A DNA stretch of 64,000 bases, from the NCBI GenBank assembly GCA_013298595.1, contig JAAFIG010000018.1, positions 18,836 to 82,835 on the forward strand, given 5' to 3'. Made by a program: the position numbers and the translations under genes. The notes beneath the pieces were generated by a model that was given only the letters and a program-made list of their open reading frames with translations, searched no databases and was not told the DNA's origin. Below, piece after piece: positions 18,702-28,894 of the stretch (position 1 is the first letter of the stretch; each line of letters opens with the position of its first letter). This DNA is from Deinococcales bacterium. GTDB lineage: Bacteria > Deinococcota > Deinococci > Deinococcales > JAAFIG01.

Positions 18702-19831
18702 TACGATATTTCAAAAGCACTTTTGGTAAATACAGGAATATTAACCGAACTCATTAAACGAAGATCCTCGAGTAAAGAAGAATTTTCGTCTAGGAATTTA
18801 AGTACGGTTGGCGCAGGGTTTTTTTGAAATAATTGACTAAAGAACGCTGCACCACCTTGTCTTTTTTGCTCGAGGACTTGTAAGTAAACACTGTCCATCC
18901 AAGCATGACGGTCAAACATGGGTTCTGGGTACAGCGGTGATTGGGTTGCTTGCCAATGTGCAGCAATGGCTTGGGTTTGGCGTAAAATACGCAGAAAGGC
19001 ATAACCTGTGCTGGGTTTGGCTCGTCCACCTGCTACACCAATATTCATCACTCGAGGGCTGTGTAACCTTGGAAATGGTGCGTCGGTCATGGGAATAATG
19101 CCAAATTCAGATTCGAGAATGGTGTAATCATTTGGCTCGAGATACAGGAAGTGCCGAAGGTAGTGTTTTAAACTAGCATCGTACTCACCATCGGCGAGCA
19201 GTGTGCTCGAGAATAAGGTGTACTCAACTAAGGCTGTTCTGGCATCAAACGGTAGTACATACACAAATTGGGTTTCGTTATTTTGCGGGATACGAAAATC
19301 CATAAAAGTTGCACTACTCGAGTCGAATGTATCCTGATTGGTTTTGATGATGTACCCTTTAAAATGTTGTAACAAATGATGAAAACCCGCTTGTGGTTCT
19401 GGGCGAAAGGCACTATTACAACTCCAAGGTGCGCGGAAAAGCTTGCCATTGACTTGTACTCGAGCCTCGAGTGTATCCGATTCAAGCGATTCAATTTGCC
19501 CGTATTCAAATTGGACATTTGGACGTTTGGCTAATTCAGCTTGTATAAACGCATAAAAATCGGCACTACGAATCATTTTATAGACATATGGTGTAATATC
19601 AAATTGCTTTGAGAAACCTTCGGCATGAAAAAAAATTGTTTGCCACTGCTTAAAAACGATGCTTTCAAATGGGTTGGTTTGAGCTTCCCAAAACGACCAA
19701 GTTCTGTCATTCGCAGTTTTCTTTTCTTTATCTACCAACAAAACTCGAGTTGTGACAGGTAAAAAATATGCCAGCATCAAACCACTCGCGCCTGCACCAG
19801 CAATAATCATATCGAAGCTCGAGTTGGACAT
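18650..19831 (-). CDS. Lycopene cyclase family flavoprotein
   Basis: A 393-residue protein with an N-terminal dinucleotide-binding motif (IIAGAGASGLMLAYFL), followed by NDRTWSFWE, a strong signature of lycopene beta-cyclases, and GVAGGRAKPSTGYAFLRILR near the middle. It would cyclise the ends of lycopene in carotenoid synthesis. The ATG at 19831 is chosen because the Rossmann strand follows directly and TATAAA ends seven bases upstream. No other carotenoid gene is adjacent. Confidence 0.88.
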   Translation of the reverse strand: MSNSSFDMIIAGAGASGLMLAYFLPVTTRVLLVDKEKKTANDRTWSFWEAQTNPFESIVFKQWQTIFFHAEGFSKQFDITPYVYKMIRSADFYAFIQAELAKRPNVQFEYGQIESLESDTLEARVQVNGKLFRAPWSCNSAFRPEPQAGFHHLLQHFKGYIIKTNQDTFDSSSATFMDFRIPQNNETQFVYVLPFDARTALVEYTLFSSTLLADGEYDASLKHYLRHFLYLEPNDYTILESEFGIIPMTDAPFPRLHSPRVMNIGVAGGRAKPSTGYAFLRILRQTQAIAAHWQATQSPLYPEPMFDRHAWMDSVYLQVLEQKRQGGAAFFSQLFQKNPAPTVLKFLDENSSLLEDLRLMSSVNIPVFTKSAFEISYQIARRSLMRIAPSTTR

Positions 19832-19882
19832 GCAACAATTTATACACAATTTCGAGATGAAAACACTGTATCTTGATGGCTA

Positions 19883-21154
19883 ATGAAAAAATTCTTATTG
19901 ACGGCACTTTTTGCTGCTTCAACTGCTTTTGCTCAAACTACGCAATTATCACCAGCCGAAACTTTGTTTGAACAAGCGGGAAAGTATGTCATAGACAATT
20001 TTGATGGTGCAATTGCCGAACCGCTCGAGACAACAGTGGGGCGATTCCGAGATGAATTAAAAGCAGTTTGTGCTTCCGATGGTATTAATTGCCCATATGT
20101 AAAAGGCAGTTTTAGTATCCAGAACCTGATTCGATCCTTAAATGAGCGTCATACAGGATTTATCAGTGCAGAAAGAATGGAAAGTTTACGTCGGCAAAGT
20201 GAAGGTGCAGGTGCAACTGTACCAGAATTAGGCATATACTCGGCTCGGATAAGAGGTAGTACAGACCGTGTTGTTATCGAAGTTAAATTGGGTAGTCCTG
20301 CGCTCGAGGCAGGTGTAAGAATTGCAGATCGAATTACCCAAATTAATGGAAAAAACTTGCCTGCTGGTTTATCAGATAGTAGTAACGCCATTGCCCAAGC
20401 AGAAAGCAGTGGTAATCCAATCAGTTTGACTATTCGTCGTCGGAATGAAGGAACATTAACTCTGACGATTCAACCAAAACCTTTAACCTCGGCTGAATTA
20501 CCCACACTGCGTTTGCTCGAGAACACCAATCCAAAAGCTGCTGTGCTCAGAATTCCAACCTTTACAGGACTTGGCTTGGTGGCTAAACGAGTCTTTGAAT
20601 TGGTTCGAGCCGCCGAGTCACAGAGTGTTGCACAGATAATTGTGGATTTACGCGGTAATCCTGGTGGCAGTGCCTATGAGTGTCCAACAGCGGCAAGTGC
20701 ATTTACATCCGATGTGGTGACAACCTACAAGGGTCGGGCTGTCAATTTTCAAATTGGTTTTGATTTAGGTAAAGCATTTTTTAAACCAGATAATAAGGAA
20801 CCCGAAATTGCTTACACCATCGAAAATCCTCGGAAATGGGCTGGGAAAATGGCTGTGCTGGTTAATAACTCGAGTGCATCATGTAGTGAATACTTTAGTG
20901 ACCATATTCAAGCAACCAAACGTGGTGCAATTGTTGGTGAATTGACTACAGGTGTAAGTAACACAGTTGTTTATAGGTACACGCTTTTGGATGGCACAGG
21001 TGTTCAAATGGCAGTGGCTAAAGCCTTTCGTAGAGATGGGAGTGCAATACCGTTTCAGGTCACCCCGGATATAGATGCCAGTTGGAATTATGGTTTACTT
21101 GCCGATGAAGGACGCGATAACATGATCGAAACTGCCTTGGAAACCATGAAATAA
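19883..21154 (+). CDS. Exported S41-family (C-terminal-processing-like) peptidase
   Basis: A 423-residue protein with a signal peptide (MKKFLLTALFAASTAFA), an S41 N-terminal region, a PDZ domain (about 120-200; GSPALEAGVRIADRITQING) and a tail-specific protease domain with VDLRGNPGGSAYE and NNSSASCSEYFSDH, where the serine before EYF is the likely nucleophile. The Lys partner fits in RGAIVGE. TATCTT lies eight bases before the ATG. Confidence 0.88.
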   Translation: MKKFLLTALFAASTAFAQTTQLSPAETLFEQAGKYVIDNFDGAIAEPLETTVGRFRDELKAVCASDGINCPYVKGSFSIQNLIRSLNERHTGFISAERMESLRRQSEGAGATVPELGIYSARIRGSTDRVVIEVKLGSPALEAGVRIADRITQINGKNLPAGLSDSSNAIAQAESSGNPISLTIRRRNEGTLTLTIQPKPLTSAELPTLRLLENTNPKAAVLRIPTFTGLGLVAKRVFELVRAAESQSVAQIIVDLRGNPGGSAYECPTAASAFTSDVVTTYKGRAVNFQIGFDLGKAFFKPDNKEPEIAYTIENPRKWAGKMAVLVNNSSASCSEYFSDHIQATKRGAIVGELTTGVSNTVVYRYTLLDGTGVQMAVAKAFRRDGSAIPFQVTPDIDASWNYGLLADEGRDNMIETALETMK

Positions 21155-21205
21155 CTGCATTTGATACAAACAATACAATAACCAATCAGCGGTATACTCG
21201 AGTCA

Positions 21206-22216
21206 ATGAAGATACTTGTCACAGGAGCAGGTGGGTACATTGGTTCAGTTACCAGTCAATTACTACTCGAGGCGGGTTTTGACTTGGTGTGTCTTGAAAA
21301 TTTTGTGCGTGGTTATCGTGCGCCACTCGAGTTATTGCAACAACGTTTTGGGGCTGATCGAGTGCTGCTCGAGGAAGCGGATCTTGCCAATGCAAATTTA
21401 AACCTGATTTTTCAGCGTCATCAGATTGCTGCTGTGATGCACTTTGCAGCCTTGTTAAACGTTGGTGAAAGTATGCACCAACCCACCGAGTATTTTTCCA
21501 ATAATATTGTTGGTACGCAACGCCTAATCGAAGCGATGCAGCACGCTAATGTGCGGCAACTTGTCTTCTCGAGCAGTTGTACCGTGTATGGCAACGCACA
21601 GTATTTGCCAATAGATGAAGCGCATCCTGTGGTGCAACCCGAAAGTGTTTATGGGATTTCTAAAAAAATTTGTGAAGATATGCTGTCTTGGTATAGTAAA
21701 ACAGGCAAACTCGAGTATGTGGCGTTGCGGTACTTTAATGTTTGTGGTGCAACCGATGATGGTGCAATAGGGGATAGCAAACGCCCGAGTTTTCATTTGA
21801 TGCAAAACGCGGTGCTTGGGGCAATGGGCATGCGTGAATTTACCTTTAATTACGCCGAAGTTGATACCCCAGATAAAAGCCCAATCCGAGATTATGTCAA
21901 TGTGGTAGACCTTGGTTTAGCCCATGTTGCAGCGTTACAATTTTTGCAACGTGAAAAACGTACTGAAATCTTTAATCTTGGCACAGGCACAGGCAATAGT
22001 GTGCTCGAGATTGTCAATAAAGTGCAAGAAATCACAGGTAAAACGTTTGTTATTTCAAGTGATCCAAATCGGCGTACAGGCGAAGCAGATCGAATGGTGG
22101 CAGATTACAGCAAAGCCAAGAGGCTACTTGGTTGGCAACCACAACGCAGCCTCGAGCAAAGTGTTAAAAGCTTGGTAACGTGGTACACCAACCATCCAAA
22201 GGGTTGGGAGCGATAA
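21206..22216 (+). CDS. galE: UDP-glucose 4-epimerase
   Basis: A 336-residue extended short-chain dehydrogenase. GAGGYIGSVTSQLLLEAG binds NAD, SSSCTVYGNAQYLPIDE and YGISKK give the Ser/Tyr/Lys active site, and YFNVCGATDDGAIGD is typical of GalE. It interconverts UDP-glucose and UDP-galactose for surface sugars. TATACT, overlapping a CTCGAG site, ends seven bases before the ATG. Confidence 0.93.
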   Translation: MKILVTGAGGYIGSVTSQLLLEAGFDLVCLENFVRGYRAPLELLQQRFGADRVLLEEADLANANLNLIFQRHQIAAVMHFAALLNVGESMHQPTEYFSNNIVGTQRLIEAMQHANVRQLVFSSSCTVYGNAQYLPIDEAHPVVQPESVYGISKKICEDMLSWYSKTGKLEYVALRYFNVCGATDDGAIGDSKRPSFHLMQNAVLGAMGMREFTFNYAEVDTPDKSPIRDYVNVVDLGLAHVAALQFLQREKRTEIFNLGTGTGNSVLEIVNKVQEITGKTFVISSDPNRRTGEADRMVADYSKAKRLLGWQPQRSLEQSVKSLVTWYTNHPKGWER

Positions 22217-22237
22217 AAGACGGATTTTGCTTGTGTA

Positions 22238-22960
<723 letters not shown>

Positions 22961-22990
22961 CTAGCTTTGCAGGTATGGATTTGTTTTGCC

Positions 22991-23020
22991 ACAAAAAAAG
23001 AACGGGCAATGCCCGTTCTT
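22991..23020 (-). terminator. Intrinsic terminator after tsf
   Basis: A perfect 10-base stem (AAGAACGGGC / GCCCGTTCTT) with a three-base loop is followed on the minus strand by seven T residues. It ends rpsB-tsf transcription about 90 bases after the tsf stop, so pyrH probably has its own promoter or relies on read-through. Confidence 0.93.
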
Positions 23021-23110
23021 AAAAATTACTGATTGCCTCGGCTCGAGGTGAGGAGCAAAAAATGGTGTTGTGATGTTTCATAATTTACCCCTTACCAACG
23101 ACTATACAGC

Positions 23111-23938
23111 TTACTTATTACCAATTTCAAAACGGGCGAAACGCACGATTTTTGCATTACCAACAAGGACTTTGATGGTCTTGTCGTTGTCTTTGACAAA
23201 CTTTTGCTCGAGTAAAACGTTTTCTTCGTAGAATTTTGCCAATTGACCTGCCACAATTTTTTCAACGATATTGGCTGGTTTGCCTTCGTTTAAAGCTTTA
23301 TTGGTCAGGATTTCTTTTTCTTTCTCGAGGTCATCGGTGTTGACTTCTTCACGACCCAAGTAACGTGGGCGTTCTGCAGCAATATGCAAGGCAACATCTT
23401 TAGCTAGGGCAATGTCGCCACCTTCGAGTTCGATTAACACGCCGATTTTATCGTTTTGGTGCACATAAGAAACCACAATGCCGTTGCTGCTCGAGAAACG
23501 AGCGGCGCGGTGCAGTACAAGATTTTCACCGATTTTAGCGATATTGGCAGCTAAGTGATCGCCAAGGCTGATTTCTTGGTTTAAGAATTTTTGGCTAGAC
23601 AGTATATCCACTTCGATAATGCCGTCCACACCTGCGTTTTCGGCAACATGTTGGGCAAATTCTGCCACCATGGCTTGGAAGTCGGTGTTACGTGCCACAA
23701 AATCGGTTTCGGAATTAATTTCAACCAAGCCAGCGGTTTTTCCGTCAGCAGTCACAAAAGCACGGATTAAGCCGTCAGTAGCTTCGCGGTCGGCTTTTTT
23801 AGCAGCTTTGACAATGCCACGTTCACGCAACAAGGCAACAGCTTTGTCTTCATCGCCATTTGCGTCGGTTAGCGCTTTTTTGACATCCATCATGCCAGCG
23901 CCGGTCATTTCACGCAATTTCTTAATTGATTCCATCAT
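23111..23938 (-). CDS. tsf: Translation elongation factor Ts
   Basis: A 275-residue EF-Ts, the guanine nucleotide exchange factor of EF-Tu. The N-terminal KKLREMTGAGMMDVKKAL is the UBA-like domain, and TDFVARN is the core signature. The length is typical. AAGGAG precedes the ATG. It is the second gene after rpsB. Confidence 0.98.
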   Translation of the reverse strand: MMESIKKLREMTGAGMMDVKKALTDANGDEDKAVALLRERGIVKAAKKADREATDGLIRAFVTADGKTAGLVEINSETDFVARNTDFQAMVAEFAQHVAENAGVDGIIEVDILSSQKFLNQEISLGDHLAANIAKIGENLVLHRAARFSSSNGIVVSYVHQNDKIGVLIELEGGDIALAKDVALHIAAERPRYLGREEVNTDDLEKEKEILTNKALNEGKPANIVEKIVAGQLAKFYEENVLLEQKFVKDNDKTIKVLVGNAKIVRFARFEIGNK

Positions 23939-24023
23939 AAGTATTCACTCCTTTTGCTTGCAGTTAACAAGCTATGAGCTTTAAGGTTTTCCTCATAGCT
24001 CATAGCTCATGGCTTTGGGCTAT

Positions 24024-24830
24024 TTAATTTGTGGTTTCAGCCAGTTCGCTTGCTAAACGGCTGTTTTTGGTTGGTGCTTCGTACTCGGTTGGCATGACTT
24101 CTTCTTCGGCTTCTACACCTTCAACGGCAACAGTTGGTGTAATTGCGCCACCGCCACGGCATTCGATAATCAAATCAGCGAAGCGTTGGGCAATCAGTTG
24201 AATGCTACGAATAGCATCATCGTTACCTGGGATGATGTAATCAATCACATCAGGATCAGAATCGGTGTCGGCTAAAGCAACCACTGGAATATTCAGCTTT
24301 TGAGCTTCTTTCACAGCAATGGCTTCTTTGGTTGGGTCGATAATAAAAATGGCTTCTGGTAAACGGGTCATGTTGCGAATACCACCGAGGTTCTTTTGCA
24401 AGTCACTCAGTTCTTTGGCAAGCAGAACACGTTCGGCTTTAGGGCGTGCCATGATATCGCCTGTTTCAAATTCACGTTCTAAACTCTTCATGCGTTCAAC
24501 ACGACCACGAATTGTACGGAAATTGGTCATCAGACCACCAAGCCAACGCACGTTGATGTAAGGCAAGCCGCAACGCTTAGCCTCGAGTTCGGTGATTTCT
24601 TGAGCTTGCTTTTTTGTACCAACCATCAAAATAATGCCACCTTTTTCGGCAACATCTTTGACAAAATCAAAAGAACGATCTAATTGTTTTAAGGTTTTTT
24701 GCAAATCAATGATAAAAATTCCATTGCGTTCAGCAAAAATAAAACGCTTCATCTTAGGGTTCCAACGCTTGGTTTCATGACCAAAGTGAACTCCGGCTTC
24801 GAGCAACTGCTTCATTTGAAGATACGACAT
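24024..24830 (-). CDS. rpsB: 30S ribosomal protein S2
   Basis: A 268-residue S2. [36 protein letters not shown] and [13 protein letters not shown] are universal S2 motifs. It has the usual acidic C-terminal extension. CGGAG precedes the ATG. A promoter and a leader of about 118 bases with an inverted repeat lie upstream. Confidence 0.98.
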   Translation of the reverse strand: MSYLQMKQLLEAGVHFGHETKRWNPKMKRFIFAERNGIFIIDLQKTLKQLDRSFDFVKDVAEKGGIILMVGTKKQAQEITELEAKRCGLPYINVRWLGGLMTNFRTIRGRVERMKSLEREFETGDIMARPKAERVLLAKELSDLQKNLGGIRNMTRLPEAIFIIDPTKEAIAVKEAQKLNIPVVALADTDSDPDVIDYIIPGNDDAIRSIQLIAQRFADLIIECRGGGAITPTVAVEGVEAEEEVMPTEYEAPTKNSRLASELAETTN

Positions 24831-24840
24831 TTTTTCTCCG

Positions 24841-24899
24841 AGGCAACGTTCTAGGTTAGATTTGAAACACGTGGCTTAAAGCACTCGAGGACGTTGCCT
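24841..24899 (-). promoter_or_regulatory. Inverted repeat in the rpsB leader
   Basis: AGGCAACGT (24841-24849) and ACGTTGCCT (24891-24899) can pair across a 41-base loop in the rpsB 5' untranslated region, with the foot of the stem next to the ribosome-binding site. Ribosomal protein S2 leaders regulate rpsB-tsf in several bacteria, so an autoregulatory structure is plausible. This is inference from the inverted repeat alone. Confidence 0.45.
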
Positions 24900-24954
24900 G
24901 CCTCGAGTTGCACCAACATGAGTCTGGTGTGTTTGCAACAAAGCAAACCGACGA

Positions 24955-24983
24955 AGTGTACACGAAAAACACTAATCAGACAA
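24955..24983 (-). promoter_or_regulatory. rpsB-tsf promoter
   Basis: The minus strand reads TTGTCT (24978-24983), a 17-base spacer, then TACACT (24955-24960), close to the sigma-A consensus. Transcription would begin near 24948 and give a leader of roughly 118 bases. Confidence 0.8.
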
Positions 24984-25002
24984 GGGGCAGCTTATATTTT
25001 TC

Positions 25003-26988
25003 TTATAAAATAACCACCCGATGCGCGTCTGAAGCAATAATGGCATCTCGAGCCAAGGTTAAACGGGCAGGTGCAGGGGTTGGGGCGGTACTGGCACCTG
25101 GGGTTGAAATACCAACCAGCACCTCTTCTACAAATTCAACACCCGGCACTCGTTGCAATAAGGCATATAACTCGGCGGTGTGTAAATCGCGTCCGAACCC
25201 CCAGCCTTGTTGTTGTGAACCACCAACAATTGGGTTGAGGTAATGATACAAAAGCGCTTCGGCTTGGCTACGGGTTTCAACAGCAACAATTGGATCGGTG
25301 GCTCGAGCGGTTAAACGCAGCTTAGCTTGTACTGAAATCCAAATGTACTGTGGTGCTCGAACCTCGAGTTGTGTACCAACTAAACGTTTGTCGTTTAGGG
25401 TAGAAAACACTGCTGCACGCAAATCGGCAGGTAAGGTTAAATCATCAGGGCTGATTCGACCCGTAGGATTTTGTACCTCAGGAATGATCAGCATCATAAC
25501 CTGCCCTGGTTTTGGATCACCTGGTCGTTGTGGATGTTCACTCGGCGCAAGGGTTTTGGCTCGAGCTACACCATTGATACGCTCAGCATGGTATTCAAAG
25601 TCGTCACTGGTAACAGCGCGGCTTCTGGCACGTAACAAAGCTGGGGCTTGGCGTTTTGCATCCTCGAGATTTTGACCATCCGCGCCACCTGTGGCTGGGC
25701 TGCGGTTAATGGCTCGAGCAATATATGGCACAGAACTTCTCAGCACATACAAAGCACCTTTTGGCACATTGCCAATACTGCCACCGCCATGTTGATAACG
25801 AGTAAAATGCAAGGAAGAACCTTTGGCTGGGACCCGTGAAAACGAGTAAACCTGCCCTGTGGTTTGAGGCAAAGTTGGTCCAAGGGTGATGGTGCCATCG
25901 AGTGAATCTAAAACATAATGGGTATCATTTGCATTGGAATCAGCAAAATCATTGACTTCCTGCCAAGCGGTTTCGGGTAAACCAGGTTCTTGAACCAATA
26001 CATAATCTCGAGCTGGGTCTCGAGCCAGTACAGGACGTTGACTGAGAGTAAAGACTTGTCCTGGTGTGCCGTCGCTTTCGCCAAGGTATTCGTTACGCAC
26101 AGAGACAGCATGGCGGGCAATTAACGTACAACCTCGAGATTCAAGCGTCACCCCTTCAAGATCAGGCGAAACCTTATAAGAACCACTTTCACTGGTTGGT
26201 GTAATCATCACCACACGAATCCAGAAGGCATTCATGCCTTGAAAAGCACCAGCGGTCATTTTAGGTAAATGTAAAATTAACTCACCAGGTGTATTAAAAC
26301 CACCTGTGCCGTCGTACTCAACTTCGCATTTGACCCATTTTGTAATATTACCCTGCCAAACTTGCCATTCGATTGGCGGACAAGTCGGATCAACACCAGC
26401 ACCACCTGCAACTTCAACTTGAAACTGCATGGCGAGTACATGGTAACTAAGGTCGTTCTCGAGCGCAATATAAAAAGCATCATTAATAGCAGGTGGAGTA
26501 CCAAACATTGCTACTTGCGTTCCAGGTAAGGCTAATTGTCGTAAATCATGATTCACCCAACGACTATCGGTGTTGGTGAAGGCAGCTAAGGTTTTCGGCG
26601 GATGAATCTGAAATGCCGATTCGTTACTGAAAATAATCGAATCACTGTTCTCAGTGCGAACCGTAGCAATTTCAATACCTTCGGGAATGGTGATATCCGT
26701 ATCCTGAGAGGCTGAAACATAAAACGTAATGGCTGCCTGAGCAGCTCGAGGGGGTTCAAGCTTAGCCCCAATCAACTCGAGTAAACGAATCAGCACCTTG
26801 TCTGGTACACGATTTGTTCGGTACAAGATCATTTCGGTCATCCAAGCGAATAATTCAATTAACGTAATACCAGGATCAGAGGCATTATGATCTGTCCACT
26901 CTGGCGCATAACGAGGAATCAAACGTTTGGCTTCATCAACAATGTCTTGGAATCTGCGATCATCAAGATTAATATCTTTCAGTGACAT
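25003..26988 (-). CDS. eCIS baseplate assembly protein (gpJ/Afp11-like)
   Basis: A 661-residue protein of the putative baseplate assembly family. The N-terminal RYAPEWTDHNASDPGITLIE and LFAWMTEMILYRTNRVPDKV match this family, which forms the baseplate wedge of phage-like contractile systems. AAGGA precedes the ATG. It lies directly after gp25 on the minus strand with an eight-base gap and borders the rpsB leader, marking the left end of the island. Confidence 0.88.
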   Translation of the reverse strand: MSLKDINLDDRRFQDIVDEAKRLIPRYAPEWTDHNASDPGITLIELFAWMTEMILYRTNRVPDKVLIRLLELIGAKLEPPRAAQAAITFYVSASQDTDITIPEGIEIATVRTENSDSIIFSNESAFQIHPPKTLAAFTNTDSRWVNHDLRQLALPGTQVAMFGTPPAINDAFYIALENDLSYHVLAMQFQVEVAGGAGVDPTCPPIEWQVWQGNITKWVKCEVEYDGTGGFNTPGELILHLPKMTAGAFQGMNAFWIRVVMITPTSESGSYKVSPDLEGVTLESRGCTLIARHAVSVRNEYLGESDGTPGQVFTLSQRPVLARDPARDYVLVQEPGLPETAWQEVNDFADSNANDTHYVLDSLDGTITLGPTLPQTTGQVYSFSRVPAKGSSLHFTRYQHGGGSIGNVPKGALYVLRSSVPYIARAINRSPATGGADGQNLEDAKRQAPALLRARSRAVTSDDFEYHAERINGVARAKTLAPSEHPQRPGDPKPGQVMMLIIPEVQNPTGRISPDDLTLPADLRAAVFSTLNDKRLVGTQLEVRAPQYIWISVQAKLRLTARATDPIVAVETRSQAEALLYHYLNPIVGGSQQQGWGFGRDLHTAELYALLQRVPGVEFVEEVLVGISTPGASTAPTPAPARLTLARDAIIASDAHRVVIL

Positions 26989-26996
26989 GATTTTCC

Positions 26997-27395
26997 TTAC
27001 TCTCCTGGAATTCTATAAAACGGAAACACGAGGCTGCGTTGATCGTGAGTGGCTTTGATTTCATAACTCACTTGAATCAGTAACCGCCCATCGGTATCCT
27101 GATCGGCACTAGCAGAGACATCTAAAACACGAATACGCGGCTCCCACGCCACCAAAGCTTCCCGCACATAATACGATGCCAAACCCAATGTTGTTGCATC
27201 ATTAGAAGCAAAAATCAGATCATGAATCTGACAACCAAAATCAAAACGCATCACCCGCTGTCCTTTGGGAGTTAACAAAATAATTTGGATAGCCTGTTCG
27301 ATATCACGCTCATACCGTGCCATTGCTACCCTACCTCGAGTATCTACCGCTAATGGGAATGATAAACCAACACCTAAGTAATCTCGATCCAACAT
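26997..27395 (-). CDS. gp25/GPW-family baseplate wedge protein
   Basis: A 132-residue gp25-like protein. GLSFPLAVDTRGRVAMARYE and TPKGQRVMRFDFGC, with EPRIRVLDV later, are typical. In contractile machines this protein joins the wedge to the sheath and triggers firing. TAGACT ends six bases before the ATG, suggesting a leaderless start. It forms a pair with the gpJ-like gene. Confidence 0.92.
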   Translation of the reverse strand: MLDRDYLGVGLSFPLAVDTRGRVAMARYERDIEQAIQIILLTPKGQRVMRFDFGCQIHDLIFASNDATTLGLASYYVREALVAWEPRIRVLDVSASADQDTDGRLLIQVSYEIKATHDQRSLVFPFYRIPGE

Positions 27396-27485
27396 AACAC
27401 CAGTCTACCGTATGTACTGCAATGAGCGCAGGGAATGTAAAGTGATTCGTGATGTATAGTGAAAATGGCTCCAAGGAGGCAACGC

Positions 27486-28715
27486 ATGATCAAGGTACCA
27501 AGTGTTTTTATCGGTTGTGGTCTCATGATGTTACTGGTGGTGCAAGCACAAAGCACACCACTAAAAATGGTGGATTGCCTGCAAGGTGCCGATAATGCAA
27601 AATGTGTCCTTCCAACCCAATCAGGTACCATTGGGTCAGGTGTTGTTGTTGGACAAGGCGGCAGTAACGACGCAATTACAGGTGGTTTTGTTCAAGGTAA
27701 TAAGCTCATTGCTTCAGTGAATTTGGGCAATACTGGTGCACTCATATCATTTGACTTAATCACTGGTGACCGCGAGTTAATCTCAGGTATTTTGAATCCC
27801 AACGAAACTCGAGGCACTGCCTTACGCTACGCTGCTACTCTGGGTAGCCGCGAAATTACGCCAGCCTATCAACTAACCCAATTAAAGGATGTCAAGTTAC
27901 TACCCAATAATAACTATTTAGCTGTGATGCGAAGTGGTTTTGACCGCATGGAATTAATTGAAATTGACGCAACCACGGGTGACCGCAAATTGTTCTGGGC
28001 AAGTAATTTTGCATCAGATAACCATCCAAGTGGTTTACGAGACAAAGAACAATTGGACTCTAAGACGCTATGCCCAAAACGTGGTGAGAATCAACGCAAT
28101 GCCAACCCAACAGCCTATACCTTAGCTATAGATGCTTTTGGGCATGTGTATTTACAATTTAATGACAACCCACAGGGTATTGGTTATGGATTTATCAGAA
28201 TTAAGAATGGTCAATGCCAAGAATTCAGCACCTATGACCTGAACCTCAACGATGAAATAGGCAGCGGTTACAAAACACCTCGAGAAGAAATCAACCACAT
28301 GATTACTGAAGGAAATATTTTATACAGCGTTTCAAGCTTTGCAGACACAGGACATTTACTCGCAATCAACCTCGAGACAGGTGCACGACAATTAATTTCC
28401 CATAAAGATGCCATTGCAGCTCGTAGCAAAGGCAAAGGCAATGTTGGCATTGGTACACTTGGTATTGCTCGTAATACAGATGGTTTTTGGACAATCAAAG
28501 AAATTGGTCGGGATTTTAAATTGATTCGAGTGGATGCAAACTCAGGAGATCGTAGTTTAATCCAAGCAAAATCAGGTCCACTCAGCAAAGGCTTACTCAG
28601 TAACACCCAAAAAGTTTTTGCCATTCCAAACAGCCATTTACTGCTTATCAGTATGAATGCTGCTTTAATGATTTTCGATCCAAAAACAGGTAATAGCAAC
28701 ATGTTGTCGTACTAA
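27486..28715 (+). CDS. Exported beta-propeller-like protein with TGDR repeats
   Basis: A 409-residue protein with a signal peptide (VFIGCGLMMLLVVQAQS). At least five times the sequence returns to a pattern like (D/N)xxTGDRxLI (LITGDRELISG, ATTGDRKLFWA, LETGARQLISH, ANSGDRSLIQA, PKTGNSNML), as in blade repeats. AAGGAGG lies seven bases before the ATG at 27486. It sits inside the minus-strand baseplate/ATPase set but on the other strand, so its link to the injection system is uncertain. A dispersed repeat starts right after its stop. Confidence 0.7.
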   Translation: MIKVPSVFIGCGLMMLLVVQAQSTPLKMVDCLQGADNAKCVLPTQSGTIGSGVVVGQGGSNDAITGGFVQGNKLIASVNLGNTGALISFDLITGDRELISGILNPNETRGTALRYAATLGSREITPAYQLTQLKDVKLLPNNNYLAVMRSGFDRMELIEIDATTGDRKLFWASNFASDNHPSGLRDKEQLDSKTLCPKRGENQRNANPTAYTLAIDAFGHVYLQFNDNPQGIGYGFIRIKNGQCQEFSTYDLNLNDEIGSGYKTPREEINHMITEGNILYSVSSFADTGHLLAINLETGARQLISHKDAIAARSKGKGNVGIGTLGIARNTDGFWTIKEIGRDFKLIRVDANSGDRSLIQAKSGPLSKGLLSNTQKVFAIPNSHLLLISMNAALMIFDPKTGNSNMLSY

Positions 28716-28882
28716 ATCTACCGCTTTTCTTAAACCTAAGACGCACCTCATGGGCGGGGTCGCTCATTTTAGAATTTTCAAAAAGCAGCATTTCTACCAT
28801 TACAGCAGTAGATACGTTGTCCTTACTCCCGTTAGTCGGAAATGTTTTAGCAACGTTAAAACATTCCAAGGAGCTACTTAAA
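28716..28882 (+). repeat. Dispersed intergenic repeat, copy 2
   Basis: This 167-base block is related to 2161-2375. It begins ATCTACCGCTTTTCTTAA directly after the stop codon of the beta-propeller-like gene, and its distal end holds a hairpin (GGAAATGTTTTAGC, then GTTAAAACATTCC). It lacks about 46 bases of the middle of copy 1. Frames that can be translated across both copies are not maintained as a protein, so it is treated as non-coding. Confidence 0.8.
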
Positions 28883-28894
28883 CAACAATCATTT

